The notes beneath the pieces are model-generated. The model was given only the letters and a program-made list of their open reading frames with translations. It made no database searches and was not told where the DNA came from. Source: Microcella flavibacter (GTDB taxonomy: Bacteria; Actinomycetota; Actinomycetes; Actinomycetales; Microbacteriaceae). From it: 64,000 bases of DNA. The DNA lies in contig NZ_CP051299.1 in assembly GCF_012530535.1 (NCBI RefSeq), positions 868,001-932,000 of the forward strand, given 5' to 3'. A program made the position numbers and the translations under genes. Shown here piece after piece: positions 48,725-58,008 of the stretch. Every line of letters begins with the position of its first letter. Position 1 is the first letter of the stretch.

Positions 48725-49561
48725 GTGGATCGTTACGGCTCGGACGTGCTCGGCGGCGACTGGCGCGCGGCGGGCCGCCGCGCGGTGCCGCAGGTGCCCG
48801 CCGAGCGGGGTCTCGTCGTCGAGCTGCCCGACTCGGGCTTCGTCGGCGCGGTCGTCGGCGTCGAGGCCGGCAACGTGCACCTCGAGGATCGCGCCGGTCG
48901 CGTGCGCGGCTTCCCGCTCGGCGCCGGGTTCCTCGTCGAGGGCGAGCCCGTCGTGCTCGTGCCGGCCATCGCCGTCGCGGCTGCGCCCGCCGGGCGGCAG
49001 CGCACCGCGAGCGGCTCCTTCGCCGTCGCCGACGCCCGCGCCCGGGTGGCGCGCGGCAGCCGCATCTGGGTCGAGGGCCGCCATGACGCCGAGCTCGTCG
49101 AGCAGGTCTGGGGCGACGACCTGCGCGTCGAGGGCGTCGTCGTCGAGTACCTCGAGGGCGTCGACCACCTGGCCGAGCGGCTGCGCGACTTCGCGCCGGG
49201 CCCCGGCCGCCGGGTCGGCGTGCTGGTCGACCACTGGGTCGCAGGGTCCAAAGAGGAGCGTCTCGCTCGCGAGGCGCTGAGAGGGGTGGATGCCCGCCAC
49301 GTGCTCGTCGTCGGGCATCCGTTCATCGACGTCTGGCAGGCCGTCAAACCGTCGTCCGTCGGCATCGAGGCCTGGCCGGTCGTACCCCGGGGTGAGGAGT
49401 GGAAGACCGGCGTGCTGCGCCGCCTCGGCTGGCCCCACGCCACTCAGGCCGATACCGCGGCGGGATGGCGGCGCATCCGCTCCGGCGTGCGGCACTTCGG
49501 CGATCTCGAGCCCGAGCTGCTCGGCCGGGTCGAGGAGCTCATCGACTTCGTCACCGCGTAG
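48725..49561 (+). CDS. DUF3097 family protein
   Basis: 278 residues. The motif SRIWVEGRHDAELVEQVWGDDLRVEGVVVEYLEG resembles a TOPRIM-like core with E-G-x-x-D, and VGVLVDHWVAGSKEERLA follows; both are typical of DUF3097, a family largely limited to actinobacteria. TOPRIM similarity suggests a nucleic-acid role but nothing is established. The start is set by the -10 box six bases upstream. Confidence 0.85.
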   Translation: MDRYGSDVLGGDWRAAGRRAVPQVPAERGLVVELPDSGFVGAVVGVEAGNVHLEDRAGRVRGFPLGAGFLVEGEPVVLVPAIAVAAAPAGRQRTASGSFAVADARARVARGSRIWVEGRHDAELVEQVWGDDLRVEGVVVEYLEGVDHLAERLRDFAPGPGRRVGVLVDHWVAGSKEERLAREALRGVDARHVLVVGHPFIDVWQAVKPSSVGIEAWPVVPRGEEWKTGVLRRLGWPHATQADTAAGWRRIRSGVRHFGDLEPELLGRVEELIDFVTA

Positions 49562-49634
49562 CTCGCGGGCAGCCGAGCGCGCGCGGAGCATCCCGAATCG
49601 CATCGCGGCACTCGTGCGCGGCCTGCGGACATGA

Positions 49635-49668
49635 CGAAGGCCGCCCCGGCGGACCGGGACGGCCTTCG
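49635..49668. terminator. hairpin between DUF3097 and cspA
   Basis: CGAAGGCCG (49635-49643) and CGGCCTTCG (49660-49668) form the outer stem, with CCGG/CCGG inside. It can terminate both convergent genes. Confidence 0.7.
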
Positions 49669-49717
49669 ATGTTCAGGACGCGTGATCGCTCACGCGGGCC
49701 TGCTCAGTTCTGACGAA

Positions 49718-49921
49718 CTAGAGCGGGCGGATGTTCTCGGCCTGGAGGCCCTTGGGGCCCTGGGCGACGTCGAACTCGACCTTCTGGTTCTCATCGAGCG
49801 AACGGTAGCCGTTCGACTGGATGGCGGAGAAGTGCGCGAACACGTCGGCGCTTCCGTCATCGGGGGTGATGAAGCCGAAGCCCTTTTCAGCGTTGAACCA
49901 CTTCACGGTACCTGTAGTCAT
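49718..49921 (-). CDS. cspA: cold shock protein CspA
   Basis: 67 residues, the standard length. RNP1 KGFGFITP and RNP2 VFAHFSAI are intact in [20 protein letters not shown]. It binds single-stranded RNA/DNA and melts mRNA structure in the cold. AAAGGAG lies nine bases before the ATG. The leader is long (about 140 bases, see 49922-50074), as in cold-regulated csp genes. Confidence 0.97.
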   Translation of the reverse strand: MTTGTVKWFNAEKGFGFITPDDGSADVFAHFSAIQSNGYRSLDENQKVEFDVAQGPKGLQAENIRPL

Positions 49922-50074
49922 GACTGACTCCTTTAATCCTGTTTCACGGAGTTTCGACTGTCGAAACCACCAGTCGAACCAACTCGTGAACCGTATCCAT
50001 AGGGGAGTAGCGACCTGCTTGGTGTTTCAGGGCGTTCGGTGCAGCGAGGCGTATCAACTTCGGTACCGACAGTA
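49922..50074 (-). promoter_or_regulatory. structured 5' leader and -10 box of cspA
   Basis: TACTGT on the minus strand (50069-50074) would start a leader of about 140 bases. In it, GTTTCGA/TCGAAAC (49951-49957, 49961-49967) forms a tight hairpin, nested in an outer TTCACG/CGTGAA pair (49943-49948, 49985-49990), just upstream of the ribosome-binding site. A thermosensing or stability role is inferred from the known csp leaders. Confidence 0.5.
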
Positions 50075-50200
50075 GTGCACGATGCCCCTCCCGTCACCAT
50101 CCGCGTCGAGTTGTTACCTGTCGGACACACAGGAGGCTGCGAGCGCGCGCCCCTAGCGTCGACCGCGCACCCCGCTCGAACCGACGTTGAATGAGGACCC

Positions 50201-50812
50201 ATGAGCTTTCTCGACCGCATCTTCGGCGCCCGCACCCCCGAACCCGAGCCCGTCCCGCGCGCGGCTCCCCGCAGCGACGACGAGCGGGCGGTCGAGCGCT
50301 ACCGGTACCTGCTCGAGACCGCGCCACCCGCCACGATCGAGCAGGTGCACGCCGAGGCCTTCGCGAAGCTGACCCCCGAGCAGCGGCAGCTCGTGTTCCG
50401 GCAGCTGACCGATGCGGCCCCGGCGGGCGAGGCCCCGGCGGACGACCGCGCCCCGACGCTCGCGCAGGCCGCGACCCGCGCCGAGCTGCGCCAGCCGGGC
50501 ACGATGGAGCGCGCCTTCCAGGGCGGCGAGGGACAGGGGCAGGGCGGCCGCGGCGGCCCCGGCTTCGGCAGCATGCTCGGCGCCTCCCTGCTCGGCACGG
50601 TCGCCGGCTACGTCGTCGGGTCGGCGCTCGTCAGCGCCTTCCTGCCGCCGATGGACGGCATGAGCGACGCCGGCGCGGCGGACGGCGGCGACGCGGGTGC
50701 CGACGGCGGCGACGCCGGAGCGGATGCCGGCGGCGACGCGGGCGGGTTCGACGGCGGTTTCGGCGACGGCGGCGGCTTCGACGCCGGCGGCTTCGGCGAC
50801 TTCGGGTTCTGA
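50201..50812 (+). CDS. protein with Gly/Asp/Ala-rich tail, function unknown
   Basis: 203 residues. Residues 1-75 are charged and helical (SDDERAVERYRYLLETAPPATIEQVHAEAFAKLTPEQRQLVFRQL). A hydrophobic segment lies at about 122-150 (GSMLGASLLGTVAGYVVGSALVSAFLP). The last 50 residues are almost only Gly, Asp, Ala and Phe (DGGDAGADGGDAGADAGGD). GAGGACCC precedes the ATG. Probably a single-pass membrane protein with a disordered acidic tail; family not recognised. The DUF427 gene follows 10 bases downstream. Confidence 0.75.
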   Translation: MSFLDRIFGARTPEPEPVPRAAPRSDDERAVERYRYLLETAPPATIEQVHAEAFAKLTPEQRQLVFRQLTDAAPAGEAPADDRAPTLAQAATRAELRQPGTMERAFQGGEGQGQGGRGGPGFGSMLGASLLGTVAGYVVGSALVSAFLPPMDGMSDAGAADGGDAGADGGDAGADAGGDAGGFDGGFGDGGGFDAGGFGDFGF

Positions 50813-50822
50813 GGCGACGACG

Positions 50823-51320
50823 ATGGCCCGCCCGAAGCGCATCGCCCCCGGCCCCGGACAGGAATCGGTCTGGGACTACCCGCGCCCGCCGCGCGTCGAG
50901 CCCGTGCACGCCCGCGTGACGATCGAGTTCGGCGGCCGGCTGATCGCCGACACCACGCGCGCCGTGCGCGTGCTCGAGACGAGCCACCCGCCGGCCTACT
51001 ACCTGCCGCAGGACGACTTCGTCGCGGGAGCGCTGCAGCCCGTGGACGGCAGCACCTTCTGCGAGTTCAAGGGGCGCGCCGCCTACTTCGACATCGTCTC
51101 GGGCGGCGCGTCGGCGCCGCGCGCGGGGTGGACGTACCCCGAGCCGAGCCGCGGCTTCGGCGAGCTCGCCGGCCTCGTCTCGGTCTACCCCGGGCGGATG
51201 GACCGCTGCACGGTCGACGGCGAGGTGGTGCAGGCGCAGGAGGGCGACTTCTACGGCGGCTGGATCACGGCGGCCATCGTGGGGCCGTTCAAGGGGGCCG
51301 CGGGCACCTGGGGCTGGTAG
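50823..51320 (+). CDS. DUF427 domain protein
   Basis: 165 residues. VHARVTIEFGGRLIADTTRAVRVLETSHPPAYYLPQDDF and CEFKGRAAYFDI are the DUF427 signatures; GRMDRCTVDGE ends the domain. Enzymatic activity is not established. It starts at ATG 50823, 10 bases after the previous stop, so it is probably in the same operon. Confidence 0.88.
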   Translation: MARPKRIAPGPGQESVWDYPRPPRVEPVHARVTIEFGGRLIADTTRAVRVLETSHPPAYYLPQDDFVAGALQPVDGSTFCEFKGRAAYFDIVSGGASAPRAGWTYPEPSRGFGELAGLVSVYPGRMDRCTVDGEVVQAQEGDFYGGWITAAIVGPFKGAAGTWGW

Positions 51321-51419
51321 CCGCGGCGACGGCGTGCGGGGAGTCCGCGACGACCCGCGGCGCCGTCGCTTTCGGGCGGCCGAACCCCGGGCGGGCATCC
51401 CCGCTGGCACTCTGAGGGC

Positions 51420-52517
51420 GTGACCGCCCCGCAGCCCGCCGCCGAACCCGCGCCCACCGCGGCCGACCTGCGCCGCTGGCGGCGCTACCTCGCCGACGAG
51501 CGCGCCGAGGCCGCCGTCTACCGCGACGTGGCGCGCCGTCGCGCGGGCGAGGAGCGCGCCATCCTGCTCGCGCTCGCCGAGGCGGAGGGCCGGCACGAGG
51601 CGCACTGGATGCGCCTGCTCGGGGCCGAGGCCGACCGCGTGCCCGCGGTGTCGCTGCGCACGCGGCTGCTCGGATTCTTCGCCCGGCGCTTCGGCTCGGT
51701 CTTCGTTCTCGCCCTCGCGCAGCGCGCGGAGGGCCGCTCGCCCTACGAGGCGGATGCGCACGCGACGGCCGCCATGGCCGCGGACGAGCGCATCCACCAG
51801 GAGGTCGTGCGCGGACTCGCCGCGCGCGGGCGCCAGCGGCTCTCGGGCAGCTTCCGCGCGGCGGTCTTCGGCGCCAACGACGGGCTCGTCTCCAACCTCG
51901 CGCTCGTGCTCGGCATCGGCGCGACGGGGGTGCCCGCCACCACCGTGCTGTTCACCGGGCTCGCGGGGCTGCTCGCCGGCGCCCTCTCGATGGGCGCGGG
52001 GGAGTACGTCTCGGTGCGCTCGCAGCGCGAGCTGCTCGCCGCCTCGGTGCCCGACCCGCAGGCGCACACGGCCGTGCCGCACCTCGACGTCGACGAGAAC
52101 GAGCTCGCCCTCGTCTACCGCGCCCGCGGCATGACCGAGCAGCAGGCCGCCGCGCACGCCCACGAGGTGCTCACCGGCTACGACCCGGTGGCGGCGGCCG
52201 CGCAGGCCACGGCCGCCCCGGTCGACGAGCACGAGGAGATCGGCTCGGCGTGGGGCGCCGCGGGCTCGAGCTTCGCCTTCTTCGCCTCGGGAGCGATCAT
52301 CCCGGTACTGCCCTATTTGTTGGGGCTCTCGGGCGGCGCTGCGGTGCTCGTCGCCGCCGTGCTGGTCGGGGCCGCGCTGCTCGTCACGGGGGCGATCGTC
52401 GGCGTGCTCTCCGGCGCCTCGCCGCTGCGGCGGGCGCTGCGCCAGCTCGCCATCGGCTTCGGTGCCGCGGGGGCCACCTACGCGCTCGGCCTCGCCTTCG
52501 GCACGACGCTCGCCTGA
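51420..52517 (+). CDS. ferritin-like domain fused to VIT1/CCC1 family transporter
   Basis: 365 residues. An N-terminal ferritin/rubrerythrin-like four-helix region (about 15-140) has ADERAEAAVYRDVARRRAGEER and AEGRHEAHW, with paired Glu/His iron ligands. The C-terminal VIT1 domain has FGANDGLVSNLALVLGIGATG, the SMGAGEYVSVRSQRE signature and four or five helices. Related MbfA proteins export iron, so an Fe/Mn efflux or sequestration role is inferred. GTG start at 51420, with a CACTCT box six bases upstream. Confidence 0.92.
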   Translation: MTAPQPAAEPAPTAADLRRWRRYLADERAEAAVYRDVARRRAGEERAILLALAEAEGRHEAHWMRLLGAEADRVPAVSLRTRLLGFFARRFGSVFVLALAQRAEGRSPYEADAHATAAMAADERIHQEVVRGLAARGRQRLSGSFRAAVFGANDGLVSNLALVLGIGATGVPATTVLFTGLAGLLAGALSMGAGEYVSVRSQRELLAASVPDPQAHTAVPHLDVDENELALVYRARGMTEQQAAAHAHEVLTGYDPVAAAAQATAAPVDEHEEIGSAWGAAGSSFAFFASGAIIPVLPYLLGLSGGAAVLVAAVLVGAALLVTGAIVGVLSGASPLRRALRQLAIGFGAAGATYALGLAFGTTLA

Positions 52518-52774
52518 GCCCCTTCCGCACGCTCGAGCGCAAGTGCGACGCGCGCCGCCCAGCTTCTTGCCAGGTTCGGTCGGTCACCCTGGAAGGGCGG
52601 CTACGGAGCCGTGGGAGCGAGCATCCCCGCTGTGAATGGTCCGGCGGGCGCGGTGCGATGACCTCCGGTCGCCCGGCACCTACCCCTGGTCGGGCGCGAT
52701 CGCGCAACGGTGTGCACTGCCCTGACGAGACGGCGCCCGATGCGCCCGCCCGAACCCGGAAACATCCCACCTCC
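52518..52774 (+). other. 257-base leader region of the M23 peptidase gene
   Basis: No gene. It contains several GC-rich inverted stretches, including GGCGGCTACGGAGCCG, and a GAGCATCCC motif at 52619-52627. Its place before a secreted peptidoglycan peptidase recalls c-di-AMP (ydaO) riboswitches of actinobacteria, but the invariant GGGGUGAAUC-type core is not present, so no riboswitch is called. Confidence 0.4.
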
Positions 52775-53458
52775 ATGCTGCCTGCCCCCTCCGGCGCCGC
52801 CCTGCCCGTGCGCGCGCTCGATCCCCGACGATTCCACCAGCGCCTGCTCGCCGCCGCCGCGATCCTGCTCGCCGGCACGCTCGCCGCCGGCACCGGCATC
52901 AGCGCCTGGGGATCCCCGGCCGCGGGCGATGGCGGCGGCACTCCGGCGCCCGCCCCGCAGAGCCTCACTGTCGCGGGGGATGCCCTCCCGCAGTCGATCC
53001 TGCGCGACGAGGTCACCGTCTCCTGGTCGCCGCCCGTGGTCTACCCGGTCGGCACCGCCGCGCCCATGGGCAGCGGGTTCGGATACCGCGCAGCGCCCTG
53101 CTCCGGCTGCTCCTCGAACCACCAGGGCGTCGACTGGAACCCCGGCGCGGGGGCCCCGATCTCGGCGATGGCCGACGGCGTCGTCGTGGGGATCGGCAAC
53201 CCCGACGGGGCGTACGGCGTGTGGATCGAGATCGAGCACGTCGTGAACGGGCAGCGGGTGACGACCCTCTCGGCCCACCTGCAGTACGGCTCGCTGCGGC
53301 ACGGCGTCGGCGATGTCGTGGAGGTCGGCGACGTCATCGGCGCGGTCGGGAGCACGGGGGCGAGCACCGGCGCGCACCTGCACTTCGAGGTGCGCATCGG
53401 GGGTGCCGCGGTGGATCCGGCGGCCTGGCTGCGGGCGAACTACTGCGAGGCTCCGTGA
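52775..53458 (+). CDS. secreted M23 family metallopeptidase
   Basis: 227 residues. The N-terminus has a hydrophobic segment (LLAAAAILLAGTLAAGTGISAWG) for export or anchoring. The LytM/M23 domain has GSGFGYRAAPCSGCSSNHQGVDWNPG (zinc ligands His and Asp) and GAHLHFEVRIGG (the H-x-H motif). It is expected to cut peptidoglycan cross-links in the cell wall. ATG at 52775 is chosen; an in-frame GTG at 52712 is possible. GGAAA lies upstream. Confidence 0.88.
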   Translation: MLPAPSGAALPVRALDPRRFHQRLLAAAAILLAGTLAAGTGISAWGSPAAGDGGGTPAPAPQSLTVAGDALPQSILRDEVTVSWSPPVVYPVGTAAPMGSGFGYRAAPCSGCSSNHQGVDWNPGAGAPISAMADGVVVGIGNPDGAYGVWIEIEHVVNGQRVTTLSAHLQYGSLRHGVGDVVEVGDVIGAVGSTGASTGAHLHFEVRIGGAAVDPAAWLRANYCEAP

Positions 53459-53611
53459 CGCTCGCGCGGTGACGCGGGGCGGGGCGGCTCGACGCGCGGG
53501 GAGCACCAAGCGGAGCATCCCCTCGCTCCGAATGGGTGGTGCTGAGAACTGACGCTGCACCGCGCACCGGGACGGTGACCGCAGCGTCGCCGCAACCCCG
53601 AGGAGCCCCCT

Positions 53612-55078
53612 ATGTCGATCGCCGCCTTCGCCCGCCGGATCGAGCTCGAGACCCGCCCCATCCACCCCGACACGCGCGTCGCCCTCGACAAGCGCTGGGC
53701 GGAGCTGCCCGAGCACGCGAAGACGCCCGAGCAGCTGCTCGGCAAGTGCGCGGTCGGCTGCGAGGGCACCCACGGGGTGTTCCCGAAGTGCAACCTCACC
53801 TGCTCGCCCTGCTACCACTCGGCCGACGCCAACAAGGTGCGCATCGACGGCAACCACACCGTCACCGAGGTCACCAAGCAGATGGCGCTGCTGCGTCAGA
53901 TCCGCGGCCCGCGCGCCCACGCCCAGCTCATCGGCGGCGAGGTCAGCCTGCTCGACCCGAAGGACCACCGCGACACCCTCAAGACCATGCGCGCGGTCGG
54001 CCGCGAGCCGATGTCGATGACGCACGGCGACTTCGACTACGAGTACCTGCTCGCGACCGTGCTCGACGAGGACGGCAAGCCCGCCTTCAAGAAGGTGTCG
54101 TTCGCGGCGCACTTCGACTCGCTCATGCGCGGCCGCCGCGGCGCCGTGCGCCCGAAGAGCGAGGCCGAGCTCACTCCCTTCCGCGAGCAGTTCACGAAGA
54201 TGTTCGCCGACCTCAAGAAGGATCACGGCGTCGACTCCTACCTCGCGCACAACATGACGGTGACCCCCACCAACCTCGACGAGGTGGAGGAGGTCACGCG
54301 CGACGTGCTCGCCATGAACTACGACATGATGTCGTTCCAGCCCGCGGCCTTCATCGGCGACGACCGCCGCTGGAAGGAGAACTTCGAAGAGGTCACGATC
54401 GACGCCGTCTGGGAGCGCATCGAAGCCGGCGCCGGCCAGAAGCTGCCGCACAAGGCCGTGCAGTTCGGCGACCCGCGCTGCAACCGCCACACCGTGGGCG
54501 TTATGGTCGACGGCCGCTTCGCGACCGTGCTCGACGGCGACGAGCCGAAGGACATCGCGGCGCGCGACCGGTTCCTCAGCCACTTCGGCGGCATGATCTT
54601 CGGCGACATCCCCACCTGGGCCCTCACCGTAAAGGTCATCCGCGCCGTCGCCAGCCACCCCGGCGACATCCCGCCGCTCATCGGCCTCATGAGCCGCATC
54701 CTCAAGCGCGCCGGCGGCACCCGCGCCGTTATTCGCGCCGCCCGCAAGGGCAAGGTCAGCTTCAAGACCTTCGTCGTGCACAACTTCATGGACGCCGAGC
54801 AGGTCAAGCCCGCCTGGGACATGATGAAGAAGGGCATCGTCGCCGACGACCCGAAGCTCAAGGAGACGCAGGAGCGCCTCGGCGCGTGCATGTACGCCAT
54901 GAGCCACCCCGAGACGGGCGAGCTCGTGCCCGCCTGCGCCCAGCACTCGGTGCTCGACCCGATCGAGAACATCGGCCTGCGCAAGCTGCTGCCGCTCGAG
55001 CCCCGGGGCGAGCGACGCACCGGCATCTCGAACGGCAAGGCCGATGAGCTCGTGGCCGAGGGCGGCTCGCGCTGGTAG
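53612..55078 (+). CDS. radical SAM protein
   Basis: 488 residues. CNLTCSPCYHSADANKVR (residues about 68-85) carries the C-x3-C-x2-C 4Fe-4S motif, and IGGEVSLLDPKDH the SAM-binding GGE-like loop. Extra Cys residues upstream (CAVGCEGTHG) and near the C-terminus (ACMYAMSHPE, PACAQHS) may bind a second cluster. Reaction unknown. A GAGGAG site precedes the ATG. The stop lies directly against the stop of the convergent ABC ATPase gene, with no spacer. Confidence 0.85.
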   Translation: MSIAAFARRIELETRPIHPDTRVALDKRWAELPEHAKTPEQLLGKCAVGCEGTHGVFPKCNLTCSPCYHSADANKVRIDGNHTVTEVTKQMALLRQIRGPRAHAQLIGGEVSLLDPKDHRDTLKTMRAVGREPMSMTHGDFDYEYLLATVLDEDGKPAFKKVSFAAHFDSLMRGRRGAVRPKSEAELTPFREQFTKMFADLKKDHGVDSYLAHNMTVTPTNLDEVEEVTRDVLAMNYDMMSFQPAAFIGDDRRWKENFEEVTIDAVWERIEAGAGQKLPHKAVQFGDPRCNRHTVGVMVDGRFATVLDGDEPKDIAARDRFLSHFGGMIFGDIPTWALTVKVIRAVASHPGDIPPLIGLMSRILKRAGGTRAVIRAARKGKVSFKTFVVHNFMDAEQVKPAWDMMKKGIVADDPKLKETQERLGACMYAMSHPETGELVPACAQHSVLDPIENIGLRKLLPLEPRGERRTGISNGKADELVAEGGSRW

Positions 55079-56155
55079 TCAGCCGGCCGGCACCACCGCG
55101 CACGCCGAGCGCGGGATGAGCGCCGTCACGCGCTGACCCGCGGTGAGCGGGCGGCTCGCGGCGACCTCCGCCTCGAGCGTCGTGGCCGCGGGGCCCTCGC
55201 CGATGAGGAGCTCGAGCGCCGCCCGGGCGCCGCGCGCCCGGCGGGCGGCGACCACCGCGTCGAGCGCGAGCGTGGCGTCGTCGCGGGGCGGAGCATCCCC
55301 GCTGATGATCTGCACCGCCTCGTGGCGCATCACCAGCACGCCCTCGCCGTCCGGCCACAGCTCGCCGGAGGGTGCCGCGACCGTGCCGATCGCCGAGGTG
55401 TGCACGCCGTCGACGACCGAGCCGGGCAGCTCGATGCGGCCGCCCATGAGGCGGGCGACGGCGAGCGAGCGCGGGCGCGTGTAGAGCCGCTCGACGGCGT
55501 CGTGCTGCAGCAGGTGCCCGCCCCGCAGCAGGGCGACCTTGTCGGCGACGGTCGCCGCCTCGTCGCGGTCGTGCGTGACCATGACGACGGTCGGGTTGAG
55601 CTGCGCGCGGATGCGGCCGAGCAGGTCGTGCATGTCGAGCCGCAGCTCGGGATCGAGGGCGCTGAACGGCTCGTCGAGCAGCAGCACGCGGGGCCGCGCG
55701 GCGAGGGCGCGGGCGAGGGCGACGCGCTGCTCCTGCCCGCCCGAGAGCGCGGTGACGGGGCGCTGCCCGAAGCCCTCGAGCTGCACGAGCGCGAGGAACT
55801 GCTCGGCGTCCGCTCGCGCCTCGCGGCGCGGCTGCCCGGCGACGGTCGCCGCGAAGGCGACGTTGTCGAGCACGCTGAGATGCGGGAAGAGCAGGGGCCG
55901 CTGGAACACCATGGCCATGCCGCGGCGCTCGGGCGCGACGCCGGCGACGTCGGCGCCGTCGACGAGGATGCGCCCCGCATCGGGCACGTCGAGCCCGGCG
56001 ATGGAGCGCAGCACGGTCGACTTGCCCGAGCCCGAGGGGCCGAGCACGGCGAGGCACTCGCCGGGGGCGACGTCGAACGAGATCGCGTCGACGGCGGGGG
56101 CGGCGGCGTCGTCGAAGGTCTTGGTCAGCGCATCGATGCGCAGGGAGGCGCTCAC
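55079..56155 (-). CDS. ABC transporter ATP-binding protein (YnjD-like)
   Basis: 358 residues. Walker A LGPSGSGKST, Q-loop FQRPLLFPHLS, signature LSGGQEQRVALARAL, Walker B VLLLDEPFSALD and the H-loop VTHD are all intact. The C-terminal 120 residues form a TOBE-like regulatory domain. The GTG start overlaps the stop of the upstream permease gene by four bases. With the two permeases and binding protein it forms a complete YnjBCD-type importer; the substrate is unknown, with thiamine- or sulfate-like small anions or cations only possibilities. Confidence 0.93.
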   Translation of the reverse strand: MSASLRIDALTKTFDDAAAPAVDAISFDVAPGECLAVLGPSGSGKSTVLRSIAGLDVPDAGRILVDGADVAGVAPERRGMAMVFQRPLLFPHLSVLDNVAFAATVAGQPRREARADAEQFLALVQLEGFGQRPVTALSGGQEQRVALARALAARPRVLLLDEPFSALDPELRLDMHDLLGRIRAQLNPTVVMVTHDRDEAATVADKVALLRGGHLLQHDAVERLYTRPRSLAVARLMGGRIELPGSVVDGVHTSAIGTVAAPSGELWPDGEGVLVMRHEAVQIISGDAPPRDDATLALDAVVAARRARGARAALELLIGEGPAATTLEAEVAASRPLTAGQRVTALIPRSACAVVPAG

Positions 56156-57063
56156 AGGAAGCCTTTCGCGGAGCGGCTGCGGGGCGATCCGCTGCCGGGC
56201 AGGTTCGAGACGGGGTAGCGCCGGCCGAAGCGGCCGAGCACGAGCAGGAGGAGCAGCGGAGGCAGGATGGCGCTGATCGAGAGCACCGCCACGACGGCGC
56301 TGTTGCCGACGCCGGCGGCGGAGCCCGCGACGAGCAGCGGCAGGGTGATGATCGTGCCGCCGCCGACGAGCACCGTGATGACGTAGTCGCTCCAGCCGAC
56401 GAGGAAGGCGAGGAACGCCGCCCGGGCGAGCCCGGGCGCGACGAGCGGCAGGTGCACGCGCCACAGCACGTGCCGCCGGCCGGCGCCGAGCGTGCGCGCC
56501 TCCTCCTCGTACGCCATGTCGTGGGCCGCGTAGGCGACGCGCATCGTGTACACCGTGTAAGGGATGGCCGCGGCGACGAGCAGCAGCACGACGGCGACGA
56601 GGCCGGGCACGCGCGCCCGCAGCAGCACCACCGTGAGGCCCATGACGGCCACGAAGGCCGGCAGGGCGAGCGGGGCGAGCAGGATGCCGCTCACGAGCCG
56701 CGGCGCCGGCACCGAGCCCTTCGTCAGCGCCCGCGCGGCCATGGCTCCGAGCGGTGTGGCGATGGCCGCCACCACGAGCCCGAGCACCAGGGAGCGGCCG
56801 AAGGCCGGCACCGCCCCCTGCGCCACGGCCGACGCCGCCCCCGAGAACCCCCACTCGGTGGGCAGCGGGGCGGGGAACGACCACCGATCGGCGACCATCC
56901 ACAGCAGCAGGGGCACGACGGGCAGCGCGAACCAGACGGCGAGCAGCGCGGCGACGACGATGCGCACGGTGCGGTCGACCGGCCGCGGGCGCATGAGCCC
57001 GCGCGCGCCGGTCGTGCGGTCGTCGGGGGTGACCCGCTGCCCGTAGGGCACCATCATCGCCAT
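56152..57063 (-). CDS. ABC transporter permease 2 (YnjC C-half-like)
   Basis: 303 residues with about six hydrophobic segments. The EAA-like loop YEEEARTLGAGRRHVLWRVHLPLVAPGL faces the ATPase. The ATG at 57063 has a poor ribosome-binding site; ATG codons at 57057 and 57054 also fit. Overlaps the ATPase gene by four bases and follows permease 1 by 13 bases. Confidence 0.88.
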   Translation of the reverse strand: MAMMVPYGQRVTPDDRTTGARGLMRPRPVDRTVRIVVAALLAVWFALPVVPLLLWMVADRWSFPAPLPTEWGFSGAASAVAQGAVPAFGRSLVLGLVVAAIATPLGAMAARALTKGSVPAPRLVSGILLAPLALPAFVAVMGLTVVLLRARVPGLVAVVLLLVAAAIPYTVYTMRVAYAAHDMAYEEEARTLGAGRRHVLWRVHLPLVAPGLARAAFLAFLVGWSDYVITVLVGGGTIITLPLLVAGSAAGVGNSAVVAVLSISAILPPLLLLLVLGRFGRRYPVSNLPGSGSPRSRSAKGFL

Positions 57064-57076
57064 CGGCGGCCGCCGC

Positions 57077-57916
57077 TCAGTTCCACAGCGGCGTGCGCCG
57101 CAGCAGGGCCATGCCGACGCCGACGGCGATGAGGCTGATGAGCGTGGTGAGGACGGCGACGGCCGCCGCCTCGGGGCGCGAGGTCAGGGTGATCGAGTCG
57201 AAGAGCCGGAAGGCGAGCACCGGCAGGGGCTCGGGGTACGGCCGGCCGAGCAGCCAGGCGACCTCGTACGAGCCGAGGGTGTAGACGAAGATGATCATCG
57301 CGCAGACGATGACGGCGGGCCGAGCGAGCGGGATGACGACGTGCCGCAGCCGGCGCGCGCGGGAGGCGCCGAGGAGCGCCGCGGTCTCGTCGTAGCGGGC
57401 CACGCGGCTCGCGAGCACCCCGGCGACGACGAGGGCCACGAAGGCCGACTCCTTCCAGGTGTACTCGAACACGACGGCGATCCACCACGCGCCGCCGACG
57501 AGGTCGGGCCAGGCGCCGGAGGAGATGCCGAGCATCCGGGGCAGGATGCCGGCGTCGGAGAGCAGGAGCCCCACCGAGGCGGCGCCGACGAGGTGGGGGA
57601 TGGGTATGGTGATGGCCGACAGCCCCGCGACGAGGCGGCCGGTGACCCGGCCCTGGCTGATGACGACGGCGGCCGCGAGCCCGATCACGCAGGAGAGAAC
57701 GGTGGAGACGGTCGCGATGGCGAGGGAGAGCAGGGTTCCGGTGAGCAGCTCGCCGGCGTTGGCGCCGTAGGCGTCGAGCGAGAGCCGCGCATCCCCCACC
57801 AGCGGGTCGAGGCCGACGCTCTGCACCACCGACATGACGATGCCGCCGACGACGACGAAGCCGGCGACGAGCAGCGCCGGCATCACGAGCGCGGCCGAGA
57901 GCCACCGGCGGCGCAC
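57077..57916 (-). CDS. ABC transporter permease 1 (YnjC N-half-like)
   Basis: 279 residues from GTG at 57916, with about six hydrophobic segments and the EAA-like loop DETAALLGASRARRLRHVVIPLARPA. The start is uncertain: the frame remains open to the upstream gene, but no ATG, GTG or TTG occurs before this GTG; CTG at 58000 would add 28 residues of basic N-terminus (ten bases after the binding-protein stop). In E. coli ynjC is a single gene with both halves fused; here the halves are separate. Confidence 0.85.
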   Translation of the reverse strand: MRRRWLSAALVMPALLVAGFVVVGGIVMSVVQSVGLDPLVGDARLSLDAYGANAGELLTGTLLSLAIATVSTVLSCVIGLAAAVVISQGRVTGRLVAGLSAITIPIPHLVGAASVGLLLSDAGILPRMLGISSGAWPDLVGGAWWIAVVFEYTWKESAFVALVVAGVLASRVARYDETAALLGASRARRLRHVVIPLARPAVIVCAMIIFVYTLGSYEVAWLLGRPYPEPLPVLAFRLFDSITLTSRPEAAAVAVLTTLISLIAVGVGMALLRRTPLWN

Positions 57917-58008
57917 GCGGTCGCGCTCGACCGGAGACCACGACGGACGCCGGGAGCCCGCGGTGCGGACTCCCGACGTGGTGGTCGGGGTCGAGGTCAG
58001 GGCGCTGC

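Noticed and set aside
52518-52774. c-di-AMP (ydaO) riboswitch
   Set aside because: Context fits but the invariant GGGGUGAAUC-type core and the later pseudoknot strands are not visible; kept only as an unexplained leader.
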